NCBI RefSeq assembly: GCF_003478035.1
Contig: NZ_QUEP01000004.1
Location: 248,001-312,000, forward strand
Reading direction: 5' to 3'
DNA length: 64,000 bases
Source: Clostridium sp. OF03-18AA
GTDB taxonomy: Bacteria > Bacillota > Clostridia > Lachnospirales > Lachnospiraceae
Numbering within the stretch: position 1 is the first letter of the stretch; every line of letters begins with the position of its first letter. Positions 25,213-34,721 of the stretch are shown piece after piece. Under the pieces are notes generated by a model. The model ran no database searches. It was not told the origin of the DNA and worked only from the letters and a program-made list of their open reading frames with translations. A program made the translations under genes and the position numbers.

Positions 25213-26310
25213 ATGAAATTAGGGATCGTCGGTCTGCCGAACGTAGGAAAAAGTACCTTATTTAACTCATTGACAAAGGCGGGTGCAGAATCCGCGAACT
25301 ATCCGTTCTGTACTATCGACCCGAACGTGGGCGTTGTACCGGTACCGGATTTCCGTTTAAAACTTTTAACAGACCTCTATCACTCTGAGAAGACAACACC
25401 GGCTGTAATCGAGTTCGTTGATATCGCCGGCCTCGTAAAGGGCGCGTCCAAAGGTGAAGGACTTGGAAACCAGTTTCTTGCAAATATCCGTGAGGTTGAC
25501 GCGATCGTTCATGTTGTCCGCTGCTTTGAGGACCCGAACGTCATCCATGTAGACGGAAGCGTTGACCCGCTCCGCGACATCGAGACGATCAACCTGGAGC
25601 TGATCTTCTCAGATATCGAGCTCATCGACCGCCGGATCGCAAAGATGGGAAAAGGCGCAGCTTCCAACAAGGCACTCGCGAAGGAATTAAATATCTTAAA
25701 GGCCGTAAAGGAACATCTTGAGAACGGCAACCTTGCAAAGAGCTTCGAGTGCGAGGACGAGGAGGAGCAGGCATTTGTCGCATCTCTCGACCTTCTCACC
25801 TGGAAACCGGTGATCTTCGCAGCGAACGTAGGTGAGGATGATCTCGCAGATGACGGTGCTTCCAACCCGCATGTACAGGCTGTCCGCAAGTTCGCGGCAG
25901 AAAACGACAGTGAGGTATTTGTCGTATGTGCCCAGATCGAGGAAGAGATTTCTGAACTCGACGATGATGAGAAGAAGATGTTCTTAGACGACCTCGGATT
26001 AAAAGAGTCCGGTCTTGACAAGCTGATCGCTGCAAGCTACCGTCTCCTTGGCCTGATCAGCTATCTGACAGCAGGAGAGAAAGAGACACGTGCATGGACC
26101 ATCAAGGTTGGCACAAAAGCTCCGCAGGCAGCAGGAAAGATCCACTCCGACTTCGAGCGCGGATTCATCAAGGCAGAGGTTGTCAACTACAAGGATCTTT
26201 TAGACTGCGGTTCCTACAACGGTGCGAAGGAGAAAGGTCTTGTCCGCATGGAAGGTAAGGATTACGTGATGAAGGATGGAGATGTTGTTCTCTTTAGATT
26301 CAACGTATAA
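25213..26310 (+). CDS. ychF: Redox-regulated ATPase YchF (Obg-like)
   Basis: A 365-residue P-loop protein of the Obg/YchF family: Walker A 'GLPNVGKST' (residues 7-15), switch '[22 protein letters not shown]', central coiled coil, and the C-terminal TGS domain ('[37 protein letters not shown]'). YchF hydrolyses ATP rather than GTP and associates with ribosomes in stress responses. Full length. The ICE ends just upstream, so the native promoter may have been displaced and expression may depend on the element end. Confidence 0.96.
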   Translation: MKLGIVGLPNVGKSTLFNSLTKAGAESANYPFCTIDPNVGVVPVPDFRLKLLTDLYHSEKTTPAVIEFVDIAGLVKGASKGEGLGNQFLANIREVDAIVHVVRCFEDPNVIHVDGSVDPLRDIETINLELIFSDIELIDRRIAKMGKGAASNKALAKELNILKAVKEHLENGNLAKSFECEDEEEQAFVASLDLLTWKPVIFAANVGEDDLADDGASNPHVQAVRKFAAENDSEVFVVCAQIEEEISELDDDEKKMFLDDLGLKESGLDKLIAASYRLLGLISYLTAGEKETRAWTIKVGTKAPQAAGKIHSDFERGFIKAEVVNYKDLLDCGSYNGAKEKGLVRMEGKDYVMKDGDVVLFRFNV

Positions 26311-26447
26311 TTTTTCAACTGGATCGTAAATTTTTACAATAGATACGATCCCGGCAGAAAGTCTGTGAGTTTGTTGTGACAATCTCAGGATAACAGGAAA
26401 TGTGAGCTGTTAAATGACTATCACAGAAGAATTATAAAAAATACAGG

Positions 26448-26491
26448 AAAAGCCATGGAATGAGTATTATGTACTGTTCCATGGCTTTTTT
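26448..26491 (+). terminator. Intrinsic terminator downstream of ychF
   Basis: AAAAGCCATGGAA (26448-26460) and TTCCATGGCTTTT (26477-26489) form a perfect 13-bp stem with a T-run. It lies between the convergent ychF and amidohydrolase genes and may serve both. The rest of 26311-26655 shows no gene. Confidence 0.8.
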
Positions 26492-26655
26492 GTATCAAAA
26501 TTTATCCTGTTCTGAGAAGTTCAACCTTTTGAACACGACGAGGTAACAAGTTCAGTGATGCGGAGGAAAAACTTCAACTAAGAGAAAATTTTCACAATGC
26601 AGGTATCAGATATTCTGCGCTGACCGAAATGAAGTGCAGACCACGTAGTCTTTTA

Positions 26656-27957
26656 CTAGCGGTGCATGATCTCCCACACGGTGGAGACATAAAGCCGCAG
26701 CCCCGTGAGCAGGGACGACTCATCAAAATTAAAATGATCATTGTGGTGCGGAGCAGCAATATTGGAGCCGATGCACATATAAGCAGCCTTTCCGCCGTGG
26801 GACTGGACTTTTGCCATCAGGTAGGTGGCATCCTCAGACCCGGAGAAAGCGGCTTCCTTTACATAATTGGTGATCTCCGAGATTCTCGCGGCTCCGGCCC
26901 TGATGAACGGTTCCAGCTCTGCACTGCTGTCGGCACTCGAAGCGCTGCCCATGATCTTCGTATCCACGGAGCAGTCGAACATTTCGGCGGCCCCGTTTAC
27001 CGCGTTCATCGCCTTTTTCAGGACAAGCTCCTGAATATCGGCGGTCTCCCCGCGTGTCTCAAAGCGGATCATGGCGTCCGCCGGGACCACATTCCGTCCG
27101 CTTCCGCCCTGGATCGTTCCGACGTTGATCCGGGATGCGCCTCTGGAGTCCTGGCAGGCGGTGTGCATGGCGAGAGTTGCCGAGCATGCCGCAAGGATTG
27201 CATTTTTTCCGTCCTGCGGGGACATTCCGGCATGAGCGGAGACTCCCTTAAATTCGGCATCGACCTTCGTTGTGGAGAGAAATCCTTTTGAGAGGGCGAC
27301 GAGGGAACCGGTATTCCATCCCATCCCGAGGTGTCCGGTGAGAAGATAGTCCACATCATCGAGGATCCCGCCTTCCGCGATCGACTGTGCGCCGCGGACT
27401 CCTTCCTCGGCGGGCTGGAAGATGACTTTGATGGTCCCGCAAAGATCATTTTTGATCTCATTCAACGCGATACAGGTGTGGAGTCCCAGGGATGCGTGTC
27501 CATCATGACCGCACGCATGCATGGAGCCGTCATGGATCGAGCAGAATCCGTCTTTCACAGGCTGGCGGTCCGCATCGGTGCTCTCGGTGACATCGTTACA
27601 GTCGATATCAAAGCGGAGTGCGAGGACAGGTCCCGGCGTTCCGGTCTCGATCACGGCGCAGAGACCGGTGAAACCGTCCATTTTTTCGATGATTTCCGGG
27701 TCGGCGCCCTCTGCAAGCGCCCGGTCGATGGCGCTTTTCCGAACGCTTTCAGACGGGTAAGCCCAGAGATAATCCTTGTTGATGATCTCTTTTCCGTATT
27801 TCACCGGGATCCCGTGTTCCTTTAACTTCTTAATAAGAAGCGCGGTGGTGCGGTATTCGAGCCAGCCGGTCTCCGCGTGTCTGTGAAGATCGCGGCGCGT
27901 CCGGATCATGGAAGGTTCATATGATTTCAGTGTATCGAGATAGGATTGAATGTCCAT
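26656..27957 (-). CDS. M20 family amidohydrolase (AbgA/AbgB-like)
   Basis: A 433-residue zinc amidohydrolase of the M20 family. Metal-binding signatures include 'HACGHDGHASLGLH' and 'FQPAEEGVRGAQ', with a dimerisation insert 'VSAHAGMSPQDGKNAILAA' and a terminal 'PHHNDHFNFDE'. The start 'RTRRDLHRHAETGWLEYRTT' and overall layout resemble p-aminobenzoyl-glutamate hydrolase subunits and related aminoacyl-amide hydrolases. Substrate cannot be fixed. It is monocistronic on the reverse strand, with GGAGG upstream. Full length. Confidence 0.87.
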   Translation of the reverse strand: MDIQSYLDTLKSYEPSMIRTRRDLHRHAETGWLEYRTTALLIKKLKEHGIPVKYGKEIINKDYLWAYPSESVRKSAIDRALAEGADPEIIEKMDGFTGLCAVIETGTPGPVLALRFDIDCNDVTESTDADRQPVKDGFCSIHDGSMHACGHDGHASLGLHTCIALNEIKNDLCGTIKVIFQPAEEGVRGAQSIAEGGILDDVDYLLTGHLGMGWNTGSLVALSKGFLSTTKVDAEFKGVSAHAGMSPQDGKNAILAACSATLAMHTACQDSRGASRINVGTIQGGSGRNVVPADAMIRFETRGETADIQELVLKKAMNAVNGAAEMFDCSVDTKIMGSASSADSSAELEPFIRAGAARISEITNYVKEAAFSGSEDATYLMAKVQSHGGKAAYMCIGSNIAAPHHNDHFNFDESSLLTGLRLYVSTVWEIMHR

Positions 27958-27995
27958 GGCTGTTCCTCCTTGTAAGGGATAAATTCAGATGAATG

Positions 27996-28066
27996 TTTTC
28001 GAGTATTGTGGGAGCACGAAGTGCGGAACAATACGGTATCACAAGGGGTCAAAACCTTTTGACCCC
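27996..28066. repeat. Palindromic intergenic elements downstream of lgt promoter region
   Basis: GTATTGT and ACAATAC flank a stretch containing CAC-GAA-GTG (about 28003-28034). A perfect palindrome GGGGTCAAAA-CC-TTTTGACCCC occupies 28045-28066. Together with the module at 28139-28240 they fill most of the 413-bp gap between the divergent amidohydrolase and lgt genes. Confidence 0.55.
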
Positions 28067-28138
28067 AACATCTTATGGTTTCAGTATAAAAACTTATAAA
28101 ATTGATGTCAATGGAAAGTATAAAATATACCGTAACAG

Positions 28139-28240
28139 GATTTTGCCGATGCTTCGCATTCCGAATCGGCAAAACCCGCGGCCACAACGGTATCATACGG
28201 AATTTTCAGTTCAGAAAATTCCTGCCCGCGAAAAGTAACC
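28139..28240 (+). repeat. Dispersed palindromic module, copy 1
   Basis: GATTTTGCCGAT...ATCGGCAAAAC (28139-28175) is a 10- to 12-bp hairpin, followed by TATCATACGGAATTTTC...GAAAATTCC (28191-28222) and AAAAGTAACC. The same modules in the same order, in reverse orientation, form the tandem upstream of gpr at 61329. Partial copies are at 46224-46290 and 47377-47433. Confidence 0.7.
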
Positions 28241-28370
28241 GGAAAGTTCCACAGGAATCGTCAACTTTTGTCGAATAAACATGAGGAGTGTCTGGCGAAT
28301 CTGTTTGCTTTTTGCATGTTTTCGGAGTAAAATAAAACTCACCAAAGAAATAAAGGAGAAAAAATACGAT

Positions 28371-29246
28371 ATGACAGGAGCAGATGTAAGCTTCGTTCAC
28401 CTCGGGATCACGATCCCGCATATGGTGAAGAGCTTTTCGATCGGAGGGATCTCCTTCGCATACTACGGGCTGATCATCGGGATCGGTATGATCATGGGAC
28501 TTCTGGTCGCCCAGTCCGACGCGAAGCGCAGGGGACAGGATCCGGATATTTATGTTGATTTCGCACTCTACGGGATTATCTTTTCCATCATCGGAGCGCG
28601 GATCTACTATGTTTTCTTTCAGTGGGGATATTACAAAGACCACCTGCTGGAGATCGTGAATTTAAGGAAAGGCGGACTTGCGATCTACGGGGGAGTGATC
28701 GCCGGGATCCTGACGCTGCTCGTATTTACGAAAAAACGCCATCTTTCCTTTTTGTCCATGGCAGACAGCGCCTGCCTCGGACTTGTAACCGGACAGATGA
28801 TCGGACGATGGGGAAACTTTGTGAACTGCGAGGCCTTTGGCCGTTATACGGACTGTCTGTTTGCCATGCGGCTCAAACGTAGTATCGTGAATGAAAGCAT
28901 GATCTCACAGAACCTCCTCGACCATCTGATCCTTGACAACGGGATCGAGTACATTCAGGTCCATCCGACGTTCCTCTATGAATCACTGTGGAATTTCGGA
29001 CTTCTGATGTTTATGCTCTGGTTCCGCAAACGGAAAACGTTCACGGGGGAAATGCTTTGTATCTATCTTGCCGGATACGGGATCGGAAGAACATGGATCG
29101 AAGGCCTGCGGACGGATTCTCTCCTGATACCGGGTACCGGGATTGCGGTATCCCAGGCGTTATCTGTTGTGCTGGCGACGGTATCTCTTGTGGTACTGAT
29201 CTATCACAGGAGAAAAGCGTTCGCCCAGAGAAAGGGAGCAAACTGA
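28371..29246 (+). CDS. lgt: Prolipoprotein diacylglyceryl transferase
   Basis: A 291-residue integral membrane enzyme that transfers diacylglycerol from phosphatidylglycerol to the lipobox Cys of prolipoproteins. The Lgt signature is visible: 'GGLAIYGGVIAG', 'GRWGNFVNCEAFG' and 'HPTFLYESLWN', with about seven hydrophobic segments. ATG 28371 is taken as start after AAGGAG, because upstream in-frame codons to 28281 read into the repeat-rich intergenic region. It precedes a Spo0E-like gene by one base. Confidence 0.92.
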   Translation: MTGADVSFVHLGITIPHMVKSFSIGGISFAYYGLIIGIGMIMGLLVAQSDAKRRGQDPDIYVDFALYGIIFSIIGARIYYVFFQWGYYKDHLLEIVNLRKGGLAIYGGVIAGILTLLVFTKKRHLSFLSMADSACLGLVTGQMIGRWGNFVNCEAFGRYTDCLFAMRLKRSIVNESMISQNLLDHLILDNGIEYIQVHPTFLYESLWNFGLLMFMLWFRKRKTFTGEMLCIYLAGYGIGRTWIEGLRTDSLLIPGTGIAVSQALSVVLATVSLVVLIYHRRKAFAQRKGAN

Positions 29247-29247
29247 T

Positions 29248-29400
29248 ATGGAGAGCAGGGAAGAACTGGTAAATCGGATCGAAGAGGCGAGAAAACGCCT
29301 GAACGGAAGCATTGATGGAAAAGAGGCATATGATCTGATCTACCGGTATAGTGTGGAGCTTGACCGGCTGATCGAAGAGTATATGGATGCGGGATATTAA
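29248..29400 (+). CDS. Spo0E-like aspartyl-phosphate phosphatase peptide
   Basis: A 50-residue protein, MESREELVNRIEEARKRLN... ending ...YMDAGY. The second helix contains 'YSVELDRLIEEYM', matching the S-x-E-L-D signature of the Spo0E family. These peptides dephosphorylate Spo0A~P and delay sporulation. Length and two-helix layout agree. It begins just after lgt with AAGGGAG upstream and is followed by a strong terminator, so it shares the lgt transcript. Confidence 0.75.
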   Translation: MESREELVNRIEEARKRLNGSIDGKEAYDLIYRYSVELDRLIEEYMDAGY

Positions 29401-29430
29401 AGTCCGCAGTACATAAAAATCGAATATACA

Positions 29431-29484
29431 CCTGATGAAATGAAAAAAGCTGTCCGGATGGGCAGCTTTTTTCATTTCATCAGG
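29431..29484 (+). terminator. Very strong terminator after lgt-spo0E
   Basis: A perfect 22-bp stem (29431-29452 with 29463-29484) with a 10-nt loop; the arms contain A6 and T6 runs, so it can terminate in both directions. Confidence 0.85.
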
Positions 29485-29667
29485 AAAATTCCTTTGCTTA
29501 GGTGTGAAATCAGTCACAGGCAGAGGGATCCGGCGCAGTTATATCCGGCACATATGGGATCTTTTCTGTGGAAAACTCTGAAAATATCCGGTTTTACACC
29601 GTTTCCCCGGCATGTGGATAACTAAAAAAGCGCACCTCCTTTTATACATGAAAAAGTGAAAAATTCC

Positions 29668-29696
29668 TTGCTATTTTAAAGTAAATGTACTAAGAT
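29668..29696 (+). promoter_or_regulatory. Promoter of the mraZ/dcw cluster
   Basis: TTGCTA (29668-29673) and TAAGAT (29691-29696) with a 17-bp spacer, about 90 bp before the mraZ start and immediately upstream of the MraZ-type repeat array. Confidence 0.65.
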
Positions 29697-29704
29697 TACA
29701 TTAG

Positions 29705-29754
29705 AAGTGGTGGAAAGTGGATAAAAGTGGTTTAAAATGGTGGATCGGTGGATA
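29705..29754 (+). promoter_or_regulatory. MraZ operator: five 10-bp repeats
   Basis: Five consecutive 10-mers share the core AAGTGG: AAGTGGTGGA, AAGTGGATAA, AAGTGGTTTA, AAATGGTGGA and TCGGTGGATA. MraZ is known to bind short direct repeats containing TGG/GTGG upstream of its own gene. One repeat per helical turn on the same DNA face suits a ring-shaped MraZ oligomer. It lies just after the promoter, which fits autorepression. Confidence 0.75.
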
Positions 29755-29784
29755 AAAAACAGTCGCCGTCCAACGGGGAGAGTC

Positions 29785-30210
29785 ATGTTCATAGGGGAGT
29801 ACAGTCACACAATCGATGCAAAAGGTCGTCTGATCGTCCCTTCCAAATTCCGTGAGCAGCTGGGCGATGAGTTCGTTGTGACAAAGGGATTGGACGGGTG
29901 TCTCTTCGTGTACGAAAATTCCGAATGGAAATCCTTTGAAGAAAAACTCCACGCACTTCCTCTTACGAATGCCAATGCCAGAAAGTTTTCAAGATTTTTC
30001 CTGGCAGGAGCCTGCGCCTGCGAGGTGGACAGGCAGGGAAGGATCCTGATCCCTTCTGTTTTAAGAGAATTCGCACATCTGGAAAAAGACGTTGTCTTAG
30101 TTGGCGTCGGAAGCCGGATCGAGATCTGGAATAAGGCAGTCTGGAACGAGAAGAATGTCTATGATGACATGGAAGAAATTGCAGAAAATATGGAAGGTCT
30201 TGGCATATGA
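29785..30210 (+). CDS. mraZ: Transcriptional regulator / division protein MraZ
   Basis: A 141-residue protein with two SpoVT/AbrB-like halves: '[24 protein letters not shown]' and '[41 protein letters not shown]'. The DAKGR and DRQGR motifs are both present. MraZ represses the dcw cluster by binding repeats upstream of its gene, which are visible here. ATG 29785 gives the standard length; an in-frame extension to 29737 would run into the repeat array. It overlaps rsmH by 4 nt. Confidence 0.94.
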   Translation: MFIGEYSHTIDAKGRLIVPSKFREQLGDEFVVTKGLDGCLFVYENSEWKSFEEKLHALPLTNANARKFSRFFLAGACACEVDRQGRILIPSVLREFAHLEKDVVLVGVGSRIEIWNKAVWNEKNVYDDMEEIAENMEGLGI

Positions 30211-31142
30211 TTTTTGAACACAAATCAGTCCTGCTGATGGAGACCGTCGACAGTCTGAACGTAAAACCGGACGGTATTTACGTGGACGGAACACTGGGCG
30301 GCGGCGGACATGCATACGAAGTATCGAGGAGACTTGGCGAAAACGGACGCCTGATCGGGATCGATCAGGACGCGGACGCGATCGCGGCTGCGACAGAGCG
30401 CCTTCTCCCATTTAAAGATAAAGTGACGATCGTCAGAAGCAACTACAAAAATATCCGGGAAGTGCTCTTTAACCTTGGAATCGAAAAGGTGGACGGCATT
30501 TACCTGGATCTCGGCGTGTCTTCCTACCAGTTAGACACGGCGGACCGTGGATTCTCCTACCGGGAGGATGCCCCGTTGGACATGAGAATGGACCAGAGAA
30601 ACGATAAGACAGCGGCGGACATCGTAAACGGATACAGCGAGATGGAGCTGTATAAGATCATCCGCGATTACGGTGAGGACCGCTTTGCGAAGAATATCGC
30701 AAAGCATATCGTGAGAGAGCGGGAGATCCACCCGATCGAGACGACACTGCAGCTCGCGGAGATCATCCGCGGTGCGATCCCTGCAAAGATCCGCGCAGAG
30801 GGCGGACATCCGGCAAAACGGACATTTCAGGCGATCCGCATCGAACTGAACCATGAGCTGGATGTGTTGAACGATTCCATTGACACGATGATCGATCTCT
30901 TAAATCCGGGTGGACGCCTCTCGATCATTACGTTCCACTCTCTGGAGGACAGGATCGTAAAGACGAGATTCCGCACCAATGAAAATCCATGTATCTGCCC
31001 GCCGGACTTCCCGGTGTGCGTGTGCGGAAGAAAGAGCAAAGGCCGTGTCGTGACGAGAAAACCGATCGTCCCGTCGGAAGAGGAACTGGAAGAGAACAGA
31101 AGATCAAAGAGCTCGAAGCTTCGTGTGTTTGAGAGAAGCTAG
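30207..31142 (+). CDS. rsmH: 16S rRNA (cytosine-1402-N4)-methyltransferase
   Basis: A 311-residue SAM-dependent methyltransferase (formerly MraW) that methylates C1402 of 16S rRNA in the ribosomal P site. Motifs: '[19 protein letters not shown]' (SAM binding), 'GIDQDADAI', '[31 protein letters not shown]', and '[18 protein letters not shown]'. Full length. It overlaps mraZ by 4 nt and is followed by ftsL 80 nt later. Confidence 0.95.
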   Translation: MIFEHKSVLLMETVDSLNVKPDGIYVDGTLGGGGHAYEVSRRLGENGRLIGIDQDADAIAAATERLLPFKDKVTIVRSNYKNIREVLFNLGIEKVDGIYLDLGVSSYQLDTADRGFSYREDAPLDMRMDQRNDKTAADIVNGYSEMELYKIIRDYGEDRFAKNIAKHIVREREIHPIETTLQLAEIIRGAIPAKIRAEGGHPAKRTFQAIRIELNHELDVLNDSIDTMIDLLNPGGRLSIITFHSLEDRIVKTRFRTNENPCICPPDFPVCVCGRKSKGRVVTRKPIVPSEEELEENRRSKSSKLRVFERS

Positions 31143-31222
31143 AGAGCATCGCAAAAGAAGAATCCTATATAACTGTGAAGATACTGAGCAGTTACAGCCA
31201 TTTTTAGAAAGGAAGTGATGGT

Positions 31223-31714
31223 ATGGCAGCAAGGAGACGGAGAAGAGCCCCACAGGCAACCGAATATGTAGAGGGAAATACTGTCCGCAAGATCGAGCGT
31301 GCTCCGCAGTATGAGGGGCAGGAAAGAAGAAAGCAGAAGAAACGGAATTCATCCCATACCGTTACAGTTCGGAGAAATCAGGAAAAAGCACTTCAGATGA
31401 ATCTTTTTTCCGTATTACTGCTGACAGCGGCTATGATCTGCACGCTGTATATCTGTGTGAGCTATTTAAAGCTCCAGTCTTCCGTGACGGCGAGACTGAA
31501 TCACATTGAAAGCCTGGAGGAGAGTATTGAAAAGCTGAAAGGGGACAACGACGCCCTTCTTACAAGGATCAACACGTCGGTGGACTTGGATTATGTGTAT
31601 AAGGTAGCAACAGAGGAGCTGGGAATGGTTTATGCCAATAAGGACCAGGTTCGCTTATACAATAAGACGGAAAGCGAGTATGTAAGACAGTATGAAGACA
31701 TCCCGGAACGGTAA
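31223..31714 (+). CDS. ftsL: Cell division protein FtsL-like
   Basis: A 163-residue bitopic protein. A strongly basic cytoplasmic N-terminus (~60 residues, 'AARRRRRAP', 'RRKQKKR') is followed by one transmembrane helix (~63-83) and a coiled coil ('LNHIESLEESIEKLKGDNDALLTRI') with a short C-terminal region. The position between rsmH and a class B PBP is the ftsL position. FtsL partners FtsB/DivIC and FtsQ and activates FtsW-PBP. Sequence similarity in the family is low, so the assignment relies on topology and context. It overlaps the PBP gene by 23 nt. Confidence 0.82.
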   Translation: MAARRRRRAPQATEYVEGNTVRKIERAPQYEGQERRKQKKRNSSHTVTVRRNQEKALQMNLFSVLLLTAAMICTLYICVSYLKLQSSVTARLNHIESLEESIEKLKGDNDALLTRINTSVDLDYVYKVATEELGMVYANKDQVRLYNKTESEYVRQYEDIPER

Positions 31715-33875
31715 TAATAAAAGAGTTTTTACCATGAGTATGAAAGAAAAGCTGGCGGTTACGGTTCTCGTAACGACGCTGGCTTTGTTTGGTCTTGTCG
31801 TTGTTTTATACCGGATGATCAAGGATAAAAACGCAGACTACACCCAGATCGTATTGAACCAGCATTCCTCCTACGACAGCCGGACGATCCCGTACCGCCG
31901 CGGTGATATCGTGGACAGAAACGGAACGTATCTGGCGACGAGCGAGAAGGTCTACAACCTGATCCTCGACCCGAATCAGATCAACCAGGATAAGGATAAC
32001 TATTTGGAGCCGACGGTGTCCGCCCTCTGCGAGGTGTTCGGGTACGACCGGGCGGACCTGATGGCTGTGATCTCCGCAAACGAGAATTCCTACTATGTGC
32101 CGTATGAGAAGCAGATCTCCGCGGATAAGAAGGAAGAATTCGAGGCAAAGAAGAAGGAACTGAACGATGCCTACGCAAAGTCGAAGGATGACAGCGGAAA
32201 GAAGGTCAAAGGTGTCTGGTTTGAGGATGAGTACCGGAGATTTTACCCGTACAACACGCTGGCCTGCAATGTGATCGGCTTTTCCTATGATAACGGAAAA
32301 CAGGGAAGCGGCGGGATCGAGCAGTATTACAACGACCAGCTGACAGGAACAAACGGAAGAGAGTACGGCTATCTGGATGATGAGGCCAACATGGAGAAGG
32401 TCATCAAGTCCGCCGAGAACGGAAACACGATCGTTTCCACCATCGACGTGAACATCCAGCGCATCGTGGAAAAATATATCGATGAGTGGATGAGCGGGAT
32501 CGGAAGCAAGACAGCGGCTGTCATCGCCATGGACCCGAGAAATGGCGAGATCCTTGCCATGTCCTCCAACAGGAGATTCGACCTGAATAATCCGAGAGAT
32601 CTGAGCAGCGCCTACTCCCAGGAGGAGATCACTGCCATGACGGATGAAGGCAGGATGGATGCCTGGAACCAGATGTGGAGAAACTACTGTGTAAACGATA
32701 CCTACGAGCCGGGTTCCCCGGCGAAGCCGATGACAGTTGCAGCCGGTCTGGAGGAGGGCGTGATCGGACAAAACGATACATTCCTCTGTGACGGCGGACA
32801 GGATGTCGGCGGATACAGGATCAAATGTGTCAGCATCTATGGACACGGGATCCTCACGGTAGAGCAGTCCCTGATGAAATCCTGCAACGATGTCATGATG
32901 CAGATCGCGGCAAAACTCGGGATCCAGCGCTTTGCGAAATATCAGAAATTATTCGGTATGGGCCAGAAGACCGGGATCGATCTTCCGGGTGAGGCGTACG
33001 GACTGATCTACAATTCCGACAATATGGGACCGACGGACCTTGCGGTAAACTCTTTTGGACAGAGTTATAACTGCACGATGATCCAGATGGCAGCGGCATT
33101 CGCCTCTGTCATCAATGGCGGTTCCTACTATGAACCGCATGTGGTAAAACAGATCGTGAATGATCAGGGATCAGTCGTCAGAAAGATCGAGCCGAACCTG
33201 GTTCGGGAGACGATATCCGAGTCCACCAGCGAATTTATCCGTCATGCACTGTTCATGACCGTCGATGACGAGGAAGGAACCGGAAAAGCGGGACGTGTTG
33301 CCGGATATAAGGTCGGCGGAAAGACAGGAACAGCGGAGAAGCTTCCGCGTTCCGCACACAACTATCTCGTATCTTTCTGCGGCTTTGCACCGGCGGATGA
33401 TCCGCAGCTTCTTGTATATGTGGTCATCGATACCCCGAACCTTCCGGGAAAAGAGCAGGCGCACAGTACATTCGCTACAGAGATTTTCCAGAAGATCATG
33501 ACGGAGGCTCTTCCTTACCTGAATGTGTTCCCGGATACGGATACCGCGGCGGAGGACGCAAGTCTCGCGGACCAGAGTGAGGGGATCACGAACAACAATG
33601 AAGACGGACTGGAGCCCGGAACAGGAGAGTCTGAGGCGGAGACAGAAGCGCCGACGGACGCTGACGGAAATGTGATCCCGCAGGAGACAACACCGCAGGA
33701 TGAAGTGGTCCCGTTTGATGACGGTCTCGGGCTGCCGGATGATATGCCGGCGGACACTTCCGATGGTTCAGATGCGGGCACAGCGGAAGCCCAGAGCATG
33801 GAAGCCGTTCAGGAGACGGAGACTGTGCAGGACGGAGCGGAAGAGACGATGGAGACGACGCAGGCTGCACAGTAA
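31692..33875 (+). CDS. Class B penicillin-binding protein (FtsI/PBP2-like transpeptidase)
   Basis: A 727-residue membrane-anchored transpeptidase: N-terminal TM (~20-40), PBP dimer domain ('YRRGDIVDRNGTYLATS'), and a transpeptidase domain with active Ser342 in SPAK, SCN at 397-399 and KTG at 544-546 ('GGKTGTAEK'). The SxxK box is unusual in having Pro (S-P-A-K). After the catalytic domain is an acidic, Thr/Glu-rich C-terminal tail of ~115 residues with no PASTA domain. The start at 31692 overlaps ftsL and has a weak ribosome site; ATG 31734 is an alternative. It likely makes septal peptidoglycan with FtsW. Confidence 0.87.
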   Translation: MKTSRNGNNKRVFTMSMKEKLAVTVLVTTLALFGLVVVLYRMIKDKNADYTQIVLNQHSSYDSRTIPYRRGDIVDRNGTYLATSEKVYNLILDPNQINQDKDNYLEPTVSALCEVFGYDRADLMAVISANENSYYVPYEKQISADKKEEFEAKKKELNDAYAKSKDDSGKKVKGVWFEDEYRRFYPYNTLACNVIGFSYDNGKQGSGGIEQYYNDQLTGTNGREYGYLDDEANMEKVIKSAENGNTIVSTIDVNIQRIVEKYIDEWMSGIGSKTAAVIAMDPRNGEILAMSSNRRFDLNNPRDLSSAYSQEEITAMTDEGRMDAWNQMWRNYCVNDTYEPGSPAKPMTVAAGLEEGVIGQNDTFLCDGGQDVGGYRIKCVSIYGHGILTVEQSLMKSCNDVMMQIAAKLGIQRFAKYQKLFGMGQKTGIDLPGEAYGLIYNSDNMGPTDLAVNSFGQSYNCTMIQMAAAFASVINGGSYYEPHVVKQIVNDQGSVVRKIEPNLVRETISESTSEFIRHALFMTVDDEEGTGKAGRVAGYKVGGKTGTAEKLPRSAHNYLVSFCGFAPADDPQLLVYVVIDTPNLPGKEQAHSTFATEIFQKIMTEALPYLNVFPDTDTAAEDASLADQSEGITNNNEDGLEPGTGESEAETEAPTDADGNVIPQETTPQDEVVPFDDGLGLPDDMPADTSDGSDAGTAEAQSMEAVQETETVQDGAEETMETTQAAQ

Positions 33876-34020
33876 TTCCGGTGAAGACCGGTCAGCTTAT
33901 GCCTGCTGCATGAAATTACGCAAACGATAAGCCGGAGTCCGCGCAATGCGCAGGGCTCTGGCTGCTGTCACAATAATGGGGAAATGCGCGGAGCGTGTTT
34001 TGCCACGTGGGGAGAAGACG

Positions 34021-34698
34021 ATGAACAGAGAGATGGATATGGCAGAGGTTTCCGACGGAAAACTCTATGGCCTGGATGATATGGTGAAGGCGGACTGCGC
34101 CGGGTGCAAGGGCTGCCACGCCTGCTGTACCGGGATGGGGACCTCCGTGGTCCTCGATCCTTTTGACGCGTACCGCATGACAGCCGGGACCGGAAAAACG
34201 TTTGAGGCGCTTTTGGCGGGACCGCTGGAGTTAAATGTGGTGGACGGGATCATTCTCCCGAACCTTAAAATGAGCGGTGAGGAAGAGACCTGTTCTTTTC
34301 TGGACGCAAATGGACGATGCACGATCCATGCGTACCGTCCGGGGATCTGCCGACTGTTTCCTCTCGGAAGGATCTATGAGGACGGCGGATTCCGCTATTT
34401 TTTACAGGTCTACGAGTGCGCGAAGGAGACCCGCGCCAAAGTAAAAGTCAGGAAATGGATCGGTATGCCGGAGCCAAAGCGCTATGACGATTTTGTCTGT
34501 ACCTGGCATTATTTTTTAAAGGATCTGGAGCGCGTGATCGAGAAAGATACGTCCGGACAGGCTGCGAAGACGATCAGCCTGTATCTGATCCGGCAGTTTT
34601 ACCTGTCTCCTTATAAAAAAGAAGAGGATTTTTATCCGCAGTTTGAGGAGAGACTTACCGGGGCGAAACGGGCTCTGGCCGGATTCCTTGCGATGTAG
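34021..34698 (+). CDS. YkgJ-family cysteine cluster protein
   Basis: A 225-residue protein with an N-terminal 'CAGCKGCHACCTGMG' cluster and further Cys in 'CSFLDANGRCTIHAYRPGICRLFPLG'. This is the YkgJ/Fli-type zinc or iron-binding Cys cluster ('CxxCxxCC ... CxxY..RPxxCRxFP'). The function of the family is not established. ATG 34021 follows GGGGAGAAG; the frame extends to 33946 without a better ribosome site. Its location between two PBP genes inside the dcw cluster is unusual. It starts about 145 nt after PBP2 and ends 24 nt before spoVD. Confidence 0.8.
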   Translation: MNREMDMAEVSDGKLYGLDDMVKADCAGCKGCHACCTGMGTSVVLDPFDAYRMTAGTGKTFEALLAGPLELNVVDGIILPNLKMSGEEETCSFLDANGRCTIHAYRPGICRLFPLGRIYEDGGFRYFLQVYECAKETRAKVKVRKWIGMPEPKRYDDFVCTWHYFLKDLERVIEKDTSGQAAKTISLYLIRQFYLSPYKKEEDFYPQFEERLTGAKRALAGFLAM

Positions 34699-34721
34699 CG
34701 GATCGAACGGGAAAGAGGAAA

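Noticed and set aside
26629..27291. Plus-strand frame of 220 codons
   Set aside because: It is antisense to the M20 amidohydrolase, whose HACGHDGH motif fixes the true strand.
31806..32846. 346-codon minus-strand frame antisense to the PBP gene
   Set aside because: It lies wholly within a strongly supported transpeptidase gene, on the other strand, and has no domain.
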